Made by a program: the position numbers and the translations under genes. Shown in pieces: positions 37,356 to 45,575 of a stretch of DNA of 64,000 nt. Origin of the DNA: WHSW01 sp963846165 (GTDB taxonomy: Bacteria; Actinomycetota; Thermoleophilia; Solirubrobacterales; 70-9); NCBI GenBank assembly GCA_963846165.1, contig CAWJUU010000005.1:1140913-1204912 (forward strand), read 5' to 3'. The notes below the pieces were generated by a model. That model was not told the DNA's origin. It made no database searches and saw only the letters and a program-made list of their open reading frames with translations. Position 1 is the stretch's first letter. Every line of letters begins with the position of its first letter.

Positions 37356-38069
37356 CTACTCCTGATCGCGGAAGCGGTAGCCGACTCCGCGGACCGTGAA
37401 CAGGTACTCCGGCTGGCGCGCGTCGCGCTCGAGCTTCTCGCGCAGGTGGCGGATGTGGACGTCGATCGTGCGGGGGTCGCGGTAGGCCGAGTCCCCCCAG
37501 ACCTGCTCGAGCAGGATCTCCCGGGTCATCACCCGCCCGGGGGCGCCCGCGAGCGTCGAGAGGATCTCGAACTCGACGAACGTGAGCCGCACCGCCTCGC
37601 CGCGAGCGGTCACCGCGCGCCGCTCGAAGTCGATCTGGAGCTCGCCGGCGACGATCGGCTCGTCGCCTGCCGGGCGACCCTGGAGCATGTCCGCCCGGCG
37701 CAGCGCAGCCTTGACCCGGCTGCGGAACTCGCGCACCGAGAACGGCTTGGTGATGTAGTCATCGGCCCCCATCTCGAGGCCGAGCACCTTGTCGATCTCG
37801 TCGTCCTTGGCCGTCAGCATGATGATCGGCACCTGGCTGCGGCTGCGCAGCCGCCGGCAAACCTCGATCCCGTCGAGCTTCGGCAGCATGATGTCGAGCA
37901 CGACGAGGTCGAACCTCTGCTCTGAGAACCGGTCGAGCGCCTCGCGGCCGTCGACCGCGGAGACGACGTCGTATCCGTCCTTGCGCAGCGGGTAGGTGAG
38001 CAGCGTCTGGATCGCCTGCTCGTCGTCGACGAGCAGGATGCGAGCCGAAGCTTCGGTCGCAGGGGACAT
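37356..38069 (-). CDS. OmpR/PhoB-family response regulator
   Basis: A 237-residue two-domain regulator. The receiver has the acidic pocket in ILLVDDEQ, the phosphoacceptor Asp59 in LVVLDIMLP, Thr/Lys in MLTAKDDE and DYITKPFSVREF. The winged-helix DNA-binding domain has LTFVEFEILSTLAGAPGRV, then ILLEQVWGDSAYRDPRTIDVH and the C-terminal hairpin FTVRGVGYRF. It is the first gene of the six-gene minus-strand run down to otsA, so it may autoregulate this unit; the 46-bp divergent gap to the M28-like gene is the place to look for its operator. Confidence 0.93.
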   Translation of the reverse strand: MSPATEASARILLVDDEQAIQTLLTYPLRKDGYDVVSAVDGREALDRFSEQRFDLVVLDIMLPKLDGIEVCRRLRSRSQVPIIMLTAKDDEIDKVLGLEMGADDYITKPFSVREFRSRVKAALRRADMLQGRPAGDEPIVAGELQIDFERRAVTARGEAVRLTFVEFEILSTLAGAPGRVMTREILLEQVWGDSAYRDPRTIDVHIRHLREKLERDARQPEYLFTVRGVGYRFRDQE

Positions 38070-38115
38070 CTCAGGGGAAGCGTAAACGCGGCCAGCCGGC
38101 GGCCCGGTCGGCAGT

Positions 38116-39820
38116 ATGCAACGCCCGATGATCGACTTCCGCCTCTACCGGCTCGCCTTCCTGCCGACGCTGATCGCCCTGGTGGTGCTCATGTTCTCGC
38201 TCGAGGGCGCCCCAGAGCCGATCGAGCCCGCGACGCCGCCGGGCACATTCGAGGGCGAGCGCGCCGCGAGCCAGGCGCGCCAGATCGCCGCCCTGGCGCC
38301 GGAGCGCCAACCCGGCAGCGCCGGCGACGAGGAGATCGCCGACCTGGTCACCGAGCGCTTCCGCGAGATCCCTGCCGGCGCGGTCACCCAGCAGACCTTC
38401 GAGGCGAGCTTCGAGGGTGACGACGTCACGCTTCGCAACGTCGTCCTCACCCTGCCGGGCGAGGCCGGCAGCACCGTGGTCATCCTCGCCGCCCGCGATT
38501 CGGCGCGCGGGCCCGGCGCCGCCTCCAGCGCCGCGGCCACCGGCGTGCTGATCGAGCTCGCAAGCGCGCTCGGCGTCGCCGGGCACGAGAAGACCTACGT
38601 CCTCGCCTCGACCAGCGGCAGCGCCGCGGGTGCCACCGGCGCGGCCGAGCTGCTGGAGGACCTCCCCGAGCGCGACGCGGTCGAGGCCGCGATCGTGATC
38701 TCGCAGCCGGGCGCCGCCGAGCCAAGACCGCCGTTCGTGGTCACGAGCTCGACCGCCGAGACGAGTGGACCGGTGCAACTCGAGCGCACCGCCGAGCTCG
38801 CGGTCGAGGCCCAGGCCGAGCAGCGCTCGAACGAGCCGGCGGCGTTCACCCAGCTCGCCCGGCTCGCGATCCCCTCCGGGCTCGGCGGCCAAGCGCCGCT
38901 GGTCGCCGAGGGAGTGAACGCGATCGCGATCTCTGCCGCCAGTGAGCGCCCACTGCCCGAATCCGAGGACACGCCCGATCAACTCTCGGGCTCGAGCATC
39001 GACGAGTTCGGCCGGGCGATCCAGTCCACGGTCGGTGCGGTGGACATCGCCACCGCCGAGCTCGTGCACGGCCCCGACGCCTACCTGGAGCTCTCGGACA
39101 ACCTCGTTCCCGGCTGGACCCTCGCCGTGCTCGCGCTCGCGTTGCTGCTCCCGGCCGCCGTCGCGGCTTTCGACGCCTGCGCCCGCGGGGTCCGCAGGAG
39201 CGCCGGGCTCGGCGCCGGCGTCGCCTGGGCGGCGGCGCGCAGCCTGCCCTTCGTCGGCGCGCTCGCCGTCCTCTACGGCCTGACGATCGTCGGCGCCGTG
39301 CCGGACCCGCCGTTTCCCTTCGATCCCGAGCTCTACGGGCTCGGCAGTCGAGCGGCCGTCACGATCGTGGTCATGGTGATCGCCGCCGGGGCGAGCGCCT
39401 TCGCGCTCCGCGCGCTCGGGATCACGGCCGGCAGCGCGCCGGCGGCGTCGCGTGGCCGCGCTTGGCGCCGTTGCCGCCGGCGGCTGCCTCGTGATCTGGC
39501 TCGTGAACCCGTACCTGGCGCTGCTGCTCGCCCCGACCGCGCACGTCTGGCTGCTCGCCGGTGCGCGCCCGAGCCGGTTGCGCGGCGGCGCCGTCGCGGC
39601 CGCCTCGGCGATCGCCTGCCTGCCCGCTGTGGCCGCCCTCGCCGCGGTCGCCGCCGAGCTCGAGCTCGGCGCCGACGCGCCCTGGACCTACCTGCTGATG
39701 GTGGCCGACGGTCAGATCGGGCTTGCCGTTACCGTTCCGCTGTGCTTTATCGGCGGTGCTCTCATCGGCGGAATCGCGCTGGTTGCGCAACGCCACGCCC
39801 AACCCCCATCCACCCCCTAG
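38116..39820 (+). CDS. Membrane protein with degenerate M28-peptidase-like domain; apparent +1 shift
   Basis: About 567 residues once one base near 39451 is removed. An N-terminal helix (LAFLPTLIALVVLMFSLEG) precedes an extracytoplasmic domain of about 320 residues whose layout follows M28 aminopeptidases (VVILAARDSARGPGAASSAAATGVLIELASALG). The zinc ligands are lost: the His of AHYDS is Ala, the bridging Asp of DDNASG is Ser, and GEE is GSA. The C-terminal ~230 residues hold about six membrane helices. The frame breaks after ITAGSAPAAS and resumes AALGAVAAGGCLVIW. Interpretation: a non-catalytic M28-fold domain fused to a membrane unit; function unknown. Confidence 0.6.
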
Positions 39821-39841
39821 GGTCGCTCCCCCAAACGATCA

Positions 39842-39920
39842 CCGGGAGAGCACCCGGCTGCTCGGACGAGCGTCTAGTTGGACGCAAGTCCTATCGCGGT
39901 CGGTCCCCCGGAAGCCGATC
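39842..39920 (+). promoter_or_regulatory. Hairpin-rich leader upstream of the FlgM-like gene
   Basis: In 79 nt there are four successive stem-loops: CCGGG/CCCGG (39842-39857), GCTC/GAGC (39860-39871), GGAC-GCAA-GTCC with a GNRA tetraloop (39880-39891), and GGTCGG/CCGATC (39898-39920). They lie 46-124 nt before the FlgM-like start. The spacing resembles a structured 5' leader or riboswitch, but I could not match it to a known class. Confidence 0.3.
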
Positions 39921-39965
39921 TTTGCCTATGAAGTGATCGCCGCGGTGTGGCAAGAGACCAACACG

Positions 39966-40172
39966 ATGGACCCGGGTGATCAAGAGACAACGGAGAGCAG
40001 AGGAAGGTTGAACGAGTTGAAGCGAGAGGTCGCACTCAACCGGTACGAGGTCGACGCCGGCGCGGTCGCCGACGCCATCCTCGCCAAGCTCCGTCTCGTC
40101 AAGAGCGGTCGTCTGGCTCTCGCCGGGACCGAAGCTGATCGAAGCCCGAGGGCTCCCGAACAGCGCCGCTAG
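39966..40172 (+). CDS. FlgM-like small anti-sigma factor candidate
   Basis: A 68-residue protein. Its core ELKREVALNRYEVDAGAVADAIL matches the C-terminal half of FlgM, in which a helix-turn (YxVDxxxVAxAIL) binds the flagellar sigma factor. The short acidic N-terminus (MDPGDQETTE) is typical. The last ~24 residues run antisense into the end of thiL (74-bp overlap) and lack homology. No sigma-28 or flagellar gene is present, so its partner is unknown. It could instead belong to the broader family of FlgM-fold regulators. Confidence 0.55.
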   Translation: MDPGDQETTESRGRLNELKREVALNRYEVDAGAVADAILAKLRLVKSGRLALAGTEADRSPRAPEQRR

Positions 40173-41127
40173 GACCCCTGAGCACCACCCCGTCGCCGGG
40201 CTTCGCCTCGCCGAGCACGGTCAGAGCCAGGCCGGCGGCCGAGACCGCCGCCGAGGCCTCGACGGTCCGCTCGGTCGGCAACGCGGCGAGCAGCTCGTAG
40301 TCCTCTCCGCCGGCCGTGGCGAGCTCGAGCGGGTCGAGACCGGCCGCGCCGGCGACCTCGGCGACGCCGGCCTGGACCGGCAGTCGCTCGAGCTCGATCG
40401 CCAGGCCCACCGAGCTCGCCGCCGCGAGGTGGCCGGCATCGGCGCCAAGGCCGTCGCTGAGGTCGATCATCGCGCCCGCGCCGGCGTCCGCGAGCGCGCG
40501 CCCGGCGGCTAGCCGGGGCTCGGGCTCGAGCTGGCGCAGGCGCAGACGCTCTGCCACCCCGTCCTCGAGACCGCCGGCGAGCTCGGGCCGCTCGAGCAGC
40601 AGCAACCCGGCCGCGGCGCCACCGAGCTCGCCGGTGACCGCAAGCAAATCGCCGGAGCTCGCGCCGGATCGCCGCACCAGATCGCCCTCGGCGGCGGCAT
40701 GGCCGACGACCGTGATCGCGAGCATCAGCACCGGGGCGCGGGTGACGTCACCACCCGCGATCGCGATCCCGGCCTCGGCGGCGAGCGTCCCGATCCCGTC
40801 GGCGAGCTCGAGCAGCTCGTCGTCGGTGAGGCGCTCGGGAACGCCGACCTGCACGTAGGCCTCGCCCGGCTCCGCCGCCACCGCGGCGAGGTCGGAGAGC
40901 GCGACCGCAAGCGCCTTGCGGCCGGCACTGCGCGCCGAGAACGGAGGCATGCGGAAGTGGACCCCCTCGAGCAACGCATCGACGCTGGTCGCGGTCGCGC
41001 CTCCCGGGACCGTGATCGCGCAGTCGTCGCCGCTTCCGAGGACGACGCGTGTGCCGGTCGGAGCGCCGGCCTGTTCGATCCGCTCGCGAAACGCGGCGAT
41101 CAGCTCGAACTCGCCGAGCCGGGCCAA
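40099..41127 (-). CDS. thiL: Thiamine-monophosphate kinase
   Basis: A 342-residue PurM-fold kinase converting thiamine phosphate to thiamine diphosphate. Motifs: LGEFELIAAF at the start, GSGDDCAI, VALSDLAAVAAEPG, AIAGGDVTRAP, MIDLSDGLGADAGHLA and TAGGEDYELLAAL. All Mg/ATP motifs are intact. The start is TTG at 41127, 11 nt after the PBP stop, so it is probably co-transcribed. The final 25 codons overlap the convergent FlgM-like gene. Confidence 0.93.
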   Translation of the reverse strand: MARLGEFELIAAFRERIEQAGAPTGTRVVLGSGDDCAITVPGGATATSVDALLEGVHFRMPPFSARSAGRKALAVALSDLAAVAAEPGEAYVQVGVPERLTDDELLELADGIGTLAAEAGIAIAGGDVTRAPVLMLAITVVGHAAAEGDLVRRSGASSGDLLAVTGELGGAAAGLLLLERPELAGGLEDGVAERLRLRQLEPEPRLAAGRALADAGAGAMIDLSDGLGADAGHLAAASSVGLAIELERLPVQAGVAEVAGAAGLDPLELATAGGEDYELLAALPTERTVEASAAVSAAGLALTVLGEAKPGDGVVLRGPSGAVREPSGFDQLRSRREPDDRS

Positions 41128-41138
41128 AACGCGTCAGC

Positions 41139-43280
41139 TCACTTGGGCGAGGCGCCGCCGCTGGCGGGGCCGGCGCCGCCGCCGCCCGTGTCGCCGCCGC
41201 CACCGGGATCGGGGGACGGCAGCGGCTCCTGGCCGGCGCCCGGCGCGTAGAGGTCCGGGTCGAAGTTCTGGGGCTCGTCCGGGGTCGTCGTTTCGTCCGT
41301 GGTCGTCGTCTCGTCCCCGTTCGGGTCCGTCGGGTCCGTGGTCGAGTCCGCCGGGTCCTCGTAGTCGGGCGAGACCGTGTGGCCGCTGTAGTAGCCCGAG
41401 AGGGAGGCCGGGTTCTCCGCCGCGGGGAAGTCGTCGCAGGGCTTGGTCGCGGCGGTCATCATGTACTGCTGCCAGATCGGCGCGGCGAGATCGGCGCCGT
41501 ATCCGGGCATCGGCTCACGGCTGTCGGGGTTGCCGACCCAGACGCCGGTGGAGACGTGCGGCGTGTAGCCGACGAACCAGGCGTCGGCCTGCTCCTCGGT
41601 GGTTCCGGTCTTGCCGGCCGCCGGACAGCCGATCCCGAGCCCCGCCGCGGTCCCGTACTCGAGCGTCCCCTTCATCACGTCGGCGACCGTGTAGGCGACC
41701 CCGTCGCTGACCGCGCGGGTGCCCTCGGTGTCCTCGAGCGTGTCGACCTCCCCGTCGGGGAACTCGACCCGGTCGACCGCGGTCGCGTCGTGATGGACGC
41801 CGCCGTTGGCGAGCGTCGCGAAGGCGTTCGACATCTCGAGCACAGAGACCCCCTGCGTGAGCCCGCCCAGCGCCTCCGCCGGGTAGCCGCCGAGCTCGGA
41901 CTCGATCCCCATCCTGTGCGCCATCGCGACGAAGTTCTCCGGGCCGACGTCGAGCCCGAGCTGGGCGAAGACGGTGTTGACCGAGCTCGCGGTCGCCGAC
42001 CGCAGGCTCATCGTGCCGCTGCCGCCGCCGCTCACGGTCCACGGCTCCGAGTACTGGTCCTCCGTGAGCGTGATCGTGCTCGGAGCGGAGTAGTAGGTGG
42101 AATCGGGATCGATTCCCTGATCGACGGCGGTCGTGAGCACGAATGGCTTGAACGCCGAGCCGGGCTGGCGCTTGCCCTGCGCGGCGAGGTTGAACTGGCT
42201 GTCCTCATATGCCTCCGAGGAGGCCATCGCGAGCACCTCGCCGGTCTCGGTGTCGGTGGACACCAGTGCCGCCGAGGCGCCGACGGTGGTGTGCTGGTCG
42301 GCGATCGCCTGCTCGGCGGCGGCCTGGAGCCGCGGCACCAGCGTCGTGTAGATCTTGAGACCGCCGGCGCGCACGGTGTCGAAGCCGTAGGTGTCGATCA
42401 GCTCCTGCTGGACGAAGTCGAAGAAGTACTGCTGCTCGCGGGTCTCGTAGCGGTAGCCGCGCTCGAGCCCGAGCCCGTCGGCAAGCGCCTGGTCGTAGGT
42501 GGAGTCGCTGATGTAGCCCTCCTCGAACATCGCCTTGAGCACCTGGGCGCGCCGATCGCGGGCGCCGTCGGGGTTCAGGAACGGGTTGTAGTCGGTCGGC
42601 GCCTGCGGCAGGCCGGCGAGTAGCGCAGCCTCGTTGAGGTTGAGGTCGGAGACGTGCTTGTTGAAGAACACCTGTGAGGCGGCCTCGACCCCGACCGCGG
42701 TCTTGCCGTCGTTGGTCCCGTAGGAGGCGGTGTTCAGGTACTCCTCGAGGATCTGGTCCTTGGTGAACTCCTGCTCGTACTCGCGCGCCATCTCGGCCTC
42801 GATGATCTTGCGCTCGATCGTGTCCTCGGGGTCCTCGATGTAGAGGTTGCGGACCAGCTGCTGGGTGATCGTCGAGGCGCCCTGCCGGATGTCGCCGGCC
42901 TCGATGTTCTCGACCGCGGCTCGCGCGATCGCCTCGTAGTCGACCCCATCGTGCTCGTAGAAGTTCTCGTCCTCGATCGCGATCGTCGCGTTGCGAAGCC
43001 GCTCGGGGATCTCGTCGAGGTCGACCTCCTCGCGAACGACGTCCGACTGCACGAACCCGAGGCTCGATCCGTCGGCGGCGAACACCTGCGAGGTGGCGCC
43101 GGTCTCGGCCGGCTTCAGGGTGTCGATCGACGGCGCGGAGGCGCGAATGTCCTGCACCCATAGCCCGACGGTTGCGGCCGCGATGCCGATGATCGCGAAC
43201 AGGACCAGGAATGTGAGCAGGACCTTCTTGCCTACCGAGCCACGTGACTGCCGATGGCGTCTACGTGCCCGTTGACTCAT
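41139..43280 (-). CDS. Class A penicillin-binding protein (bifunctional transglycosylase/transpeptidase)
   Basis: A 713-residue peptidoglycan synthase. One N-terminal membrane helix (KVLLTFLVLFAIIGIAAATVG) follows a short basic cytosolic segment. GT51 domain: IAIEDENFYEHDGVD, GASTITQQLVRNLY and ILEEYLNTASYG. Transpeptidase domain: active-site SxxK in GSAFKPFVL, SVN in SSVNTVFAQ and KTGT in GKTGTTEEQADAWFVGYTP. The C-terminus is a ~100-residue Thr/Asp/Pro/Gly-rich tail, probably in the wall. It polymerises and crosslinks murein outside the membrane. Confidence 0.95.
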   Translation of the reverse strand: MSQRARRRHRQSRGSVGKKVLLTFLVLFAIIGIAAATVGLWVQDIRASAPSIDTLKPAETGATSQVFAADGSSLGFVQSDVVREEVDLDEIPERLRNATIAIEDENFYEHDGVDYEAIARAAVENIEAGDIRQGASTITQQLVRNLYIEDPEDTIERKIIEAEMAREYEQEFTKDQILEEYLNTASYGTNDGKTAVGVEAASQVFFNKHVSDLNLNEAALLAGLPQAPTDYNPFLNPDGARDRRAQVLKAMFEEGYISDSTYDQALADGLGLERGYRYETREQQYFFDFVQQELIDTYGFDTVRAGGLKIYTTLVPRLQAAAEQAIADQHTTVGASAALVSTDTETGEVLAMASSEAYEDSQFNLAAQGKRQPGSAFKPFVLTTAVDQGIDPDSTYYSAPSTITLTEDQYSEPWTVSGGGSGTMSLRSATASSVNTVFAQLGLDVGPENFVAMAHRMGIESELGGYPAEALGGLTQGVSVLEMSNAFATLANGGVHHDATAVDRVEFPDGEVDTLEDTEGTRAVSDGVAYTVADVMKGTLEYGTAAGLGIGCPAAGKTGTTEEQADAWFVGYTPHVSTGVWVGNPDSREPMPGYGADLAAPIWQQYMMTAATKPCDDFPAAENPASLSGYYSGHTVSPDYEDPADSTTDPTDPNGDETTTTDETTTPDEPQNFDPDLYAPGAGQEPLPSPDPGGGGDTGGGGAGPASGGASPK

Positions 43281-43375
43281 GAGTCCGCCGAAAAGGGTAC
43301 CGAGGAGCGCATAAGGGCTCTCTAAGTACGTTGCGCGTGCATGACCGGGATCACCCGGCCGTGCGTGCGCGGGGG

Positions 43376-44149
43376 TTATGCGGCGTCGAGCACCCCCGCC
43401 TCGCGCAGCGCGCGTTGAGCGCGCTCGCGCAACGCCGCCTCCTCGCCCGATGCGGCGGTGCCGCCGGGCCGGCGCGGGCCGTGGACCTCGATCCTGATCC
43501 CGTCGGGGGTGATCTCGGCGATGTCCACCTGCGAGGGCTCGAGCCTCGCGAGCGCCTCGCGGGCGTGCTTGAGGTCGGCGGCGGGCGGCACCCAGACCGA
43601 GGCCATCGCGGGCGCCGTCAGATCGCCGGTCGAGCGGTTGACGACGACGCTGGTGAGCACGAGCTCGTTCGGGACGATCACCAGCCGCCCGTCGCCGGGG
43701 TCGACGAAGGTGTGCGAGAGGGTGAGGTCGTCAACGCGCCCGGTCTCGTCCTCGATCGTCACCTTGTCGCCGATCCGGATCGGCTGCGAGATCGCGAGCA
43801 GGATCCCGGCGAGCGGGTTGGCGAGGATCTTCTGGGCGGCGAAGCCGAGCACGATGCCGAGCACCGCGCTCGAGGCGAGCACCGCGTTGGCGAGCTTGTT
43901 GAGCTTGTCGAACTGGCTCAGCGCGATCCCGAGGCCGACGACGATGATCGCCGCGAAGACCAGCCGCCGGATCATCCGCAGGCGGGTGTTCGTCGCCCGC
44001 GAAACCGTCGTGTCGCTGACCCGCGCGGCGACCCGCGTCGCCCGGCCGATCACGAGCCGGTCGACCGCGAAGGCGACGATGAACGTGACCAGCAGGGTGA
44101 TCCCGGCGGAGATCCAGTCCCCGTTCGCGTCCCAGAACGTCTCTTCCAC
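43376..44149 (-). CDS. MscS-family mechanosensitive channel
   Basis: A 257-residue small-conductance channel from GTG 44149. Three membrane helices: SAGITLLVTFIVAFAVDRL, LVFAAIIVVGLGIALSQF, and the pore helix with SAVLGIVLGFAAQKILANPLAG, whose Gly/Ala pattern and AQKILAN are diagnostic. The beta domain follows (QPIRIGDKVTIEDETGRVDDL, IVPNELVLTSVVVN). It lets solutes out during hypo-osmotic shock. The VEETFWDANGDW start fits the family and is only 30 bp from the divergent HAD gene. Confidence 0.9.
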   Translation of the reverse strand: MEETFWDANGDWISAGITLLVTFIVAFAVDRLVIGRATRVAARVSDTTVSRATNTRLRMIRRLVFAAIIVVGLGIALSQFDKLNKLANAVLASSAVLGIVLGFAAQKILANPLAGILLAISQPIRIGDKVTIEDETGRVDDLTLSHTFVDPGDGRLVIVPNELVLTSVVVNRSTGDLTAPAMASVWVPPAADLKHAREALARLEPSQVDIAEITPDGIRIEVHGPRRPGGTAASGEEAALRERAQRALREAGVLDAA

Positions 44150-44179
44150 GGTTGCGATCCTGCCAATCTTTCCGGCCCG

Positions 44180-44813
44180 ATGCAGACGAAGGCCGTGTTC
44201 CTGGATGCGCTCGGCACGCTCGTCGAGCTCGATCCCCCGTGGATCCACCTCGCCGGCGTGCTCGGTGTCGAGCCCGATCAGCGGCTGGAGAGAGCCGTGC
44301 GCAAGGAGATGGCGTACTACCGCGAGCACGCCCACGAGGGCACCGACGAGGCGGCACTCGCCGACCTGCGCCGCCGCTGCGCCGCCGTGCTCTCCGAGGA
44401 ACTTGGGCGCCAGGTCTCGGTCGAGGCGATGATGGACTCGATCCGCTTCCGCGCCTTTCCCGATGCCCTCCCCGCGCTCGGCGGGCTGCGCGCACGCGGT
44501 TTGGCCCTCGTCTGCGTCTCGAACTGGGACGTCTCGTTGACCGAGGTGCTCGAGCGCTGCGGGCTCGGCACCGCCCTCGACGGCGTCGTCAGCTCCGCCG
44601 GATCGGGAGCGCGCAAGCCCGACCCGGCGATCTTCGGCCCGGCGCTCGAGCTTGCCGGATGCTCGCCGGCGGAGGCCGCTGCACGTCGGCGACACCGCGG
44701 CCGAGGACGTTGCCGGGGCGCGCGCCGCGGGCATCCCCTGTCTGCTTCTCGACCGCGGCGGCGGCGGAGACATCGCCTCACTCGCCGAGATCGATGAGCG
44801 CCTCGATCGGTGA
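44180..44813 (+). CDS. HAD-superfamily hydrolase, apparent +1 shift near the C-terminus
   Basis: A subfamily IA HAD phosphatase (210 codons after correction). Motif I is AVFLDALGTLVELDP: FLD keeps the nucleophile Asp, but the second Asp is replaced (DALGT). Motif II is VCVSNWDVS and motif III is SGARKPDPAIF. After CSPAEA the frame must skip one base near 44678 to reach motif IV LHVGDTAAEDVAGARAAGI and the normal end at 44813. Both halves fit perfectly, so an indel error is likely. Substrate unknown. Next comes the CPBP protease gene, 10 bp on. Confidence 0.8.
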
Positions 44814-44823
44814 TGATCCGCGG

Positions 44824-45552
44824 ATGAGCCAGGGACCCGAAGGCGGCTCGAGCCCGCCGCCCGGCGCCGAGCCGGCGCAGCCGATCCCGGCCTGGGGACC
44901 CGGTCGGGCGTTTGCCGGCCTCGGCCTCTTCCTGCTCCTGGTGATCGCCGAGGCGGCGGTGATCTCGGCCTTCGACCCCGAGCTCGAGTCGCTCGCTGCG
45001 ACGCTCGTCCTCCAGGCTCTGCTCGCCGGGACGATGGTCGCCGTCGCTTTCATCGTCGCGAGCCCGGGAGCCCGGACATTTACGGTGCCCGAGGCGCTGG
45101 GTCTGAGGCGCCCCGGCCGCGGAGCGGTGGTCTCGAGCGTGATCGCGTATTTCGTCTACATCGGCTGCGCGATCGTCGTCGCGGTCCTGCTTCAGCCCGA
45201 GCAGGAGGACATCACCCGCGAGCTCGGTGTCGACGAGGGAACGCTCGGAAAGATCGCCGCCGGCGCGCTGATCATCGTCGCCGCGCCGATCAGCGAGGAG
45301 ATCTTCTTTCGCGGCTTCATCTTCGCCGGCCTGCGGCGCTCGGTCCCGTTCGTCGTCGCGGCCGTGCTCTCGGCCGCGATCTGGGGGATCTTCCACTACA
45401 CCGGCGCCGGTTCCTGGGGTGTCGTGGTCCAGCTCACGGTGTTCGGGATCGTGCTCGCCTGGCTTTATGAGCGAACCGGCTCGATCTGGCCGACGATCGT
45501 CGTGCACGCGTTCAACAACGCGGTCGCGTTCACGATCCTGACCACGAGTTGA
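44824..45552 (+). CDS. CPBP-family intramembrane metalloprotease (Abi)
   Basis: A 242-residue polytopic protein with the CAAX-protease/Abi signature: EExxxR in ISEEIFFRGFIFAGL, a downstream FHY in WGIFHYTGAG, and HxxxN in VVHAFNNAVAF. There are about six membrane helices. The N-terminal 30 residues are Pro/Gly-rich and cytosolic. These glutamate-type proteases may process prenylated or signalling peptides; in bacteria they often act in bacteriocin self-immunity or stress. ATG 44824 sits 10 bp after the HAD stop. Substrate unknown. Confidence 0.88.
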   Translation: MSQGPEGGSSPPPGAEPAQPIPAWGPGRAFAGLGLFLLLVIAEAAVISAFDPELESLAATLVLQALLAGTMVAVAFIVASPGARTFTVPEALGLRRPGRGAVVSSVIAYFVYIGCAIVVAVLLQPEQEDITRELGVDEGTLGKIAAGALIIVAAPISEEIFFRGFIFAGLRRSVPFVVAAVLSAAIWGIFHYTGAGSWGVVVQLTVFGIVLAWLYERTGSIWPTIVVHAFNNAVAFTILTTS

Positions 45553-45575
45553 GCGAGAGCCAAAACCTCCGGGCG

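Noticed and set aside
39821..39965. Match to a cyclic-di-GMP (GEMM) riboswitch
   Set aside because: GACGCAAGTCC and GCCGAT recall parts of the GEMM core, but the needed pairing around the conserved AAA/GACGCAAA internal loop is absent. It was kept only as an unclassified structured leader.
43331..44180. Plus-strand frame extending the HAD gene upstream to 43331
   Set aside because: This part is antisense to the MscS gene. The HAD family begins at ATG 44180 (MQTKAVFLDALGT).
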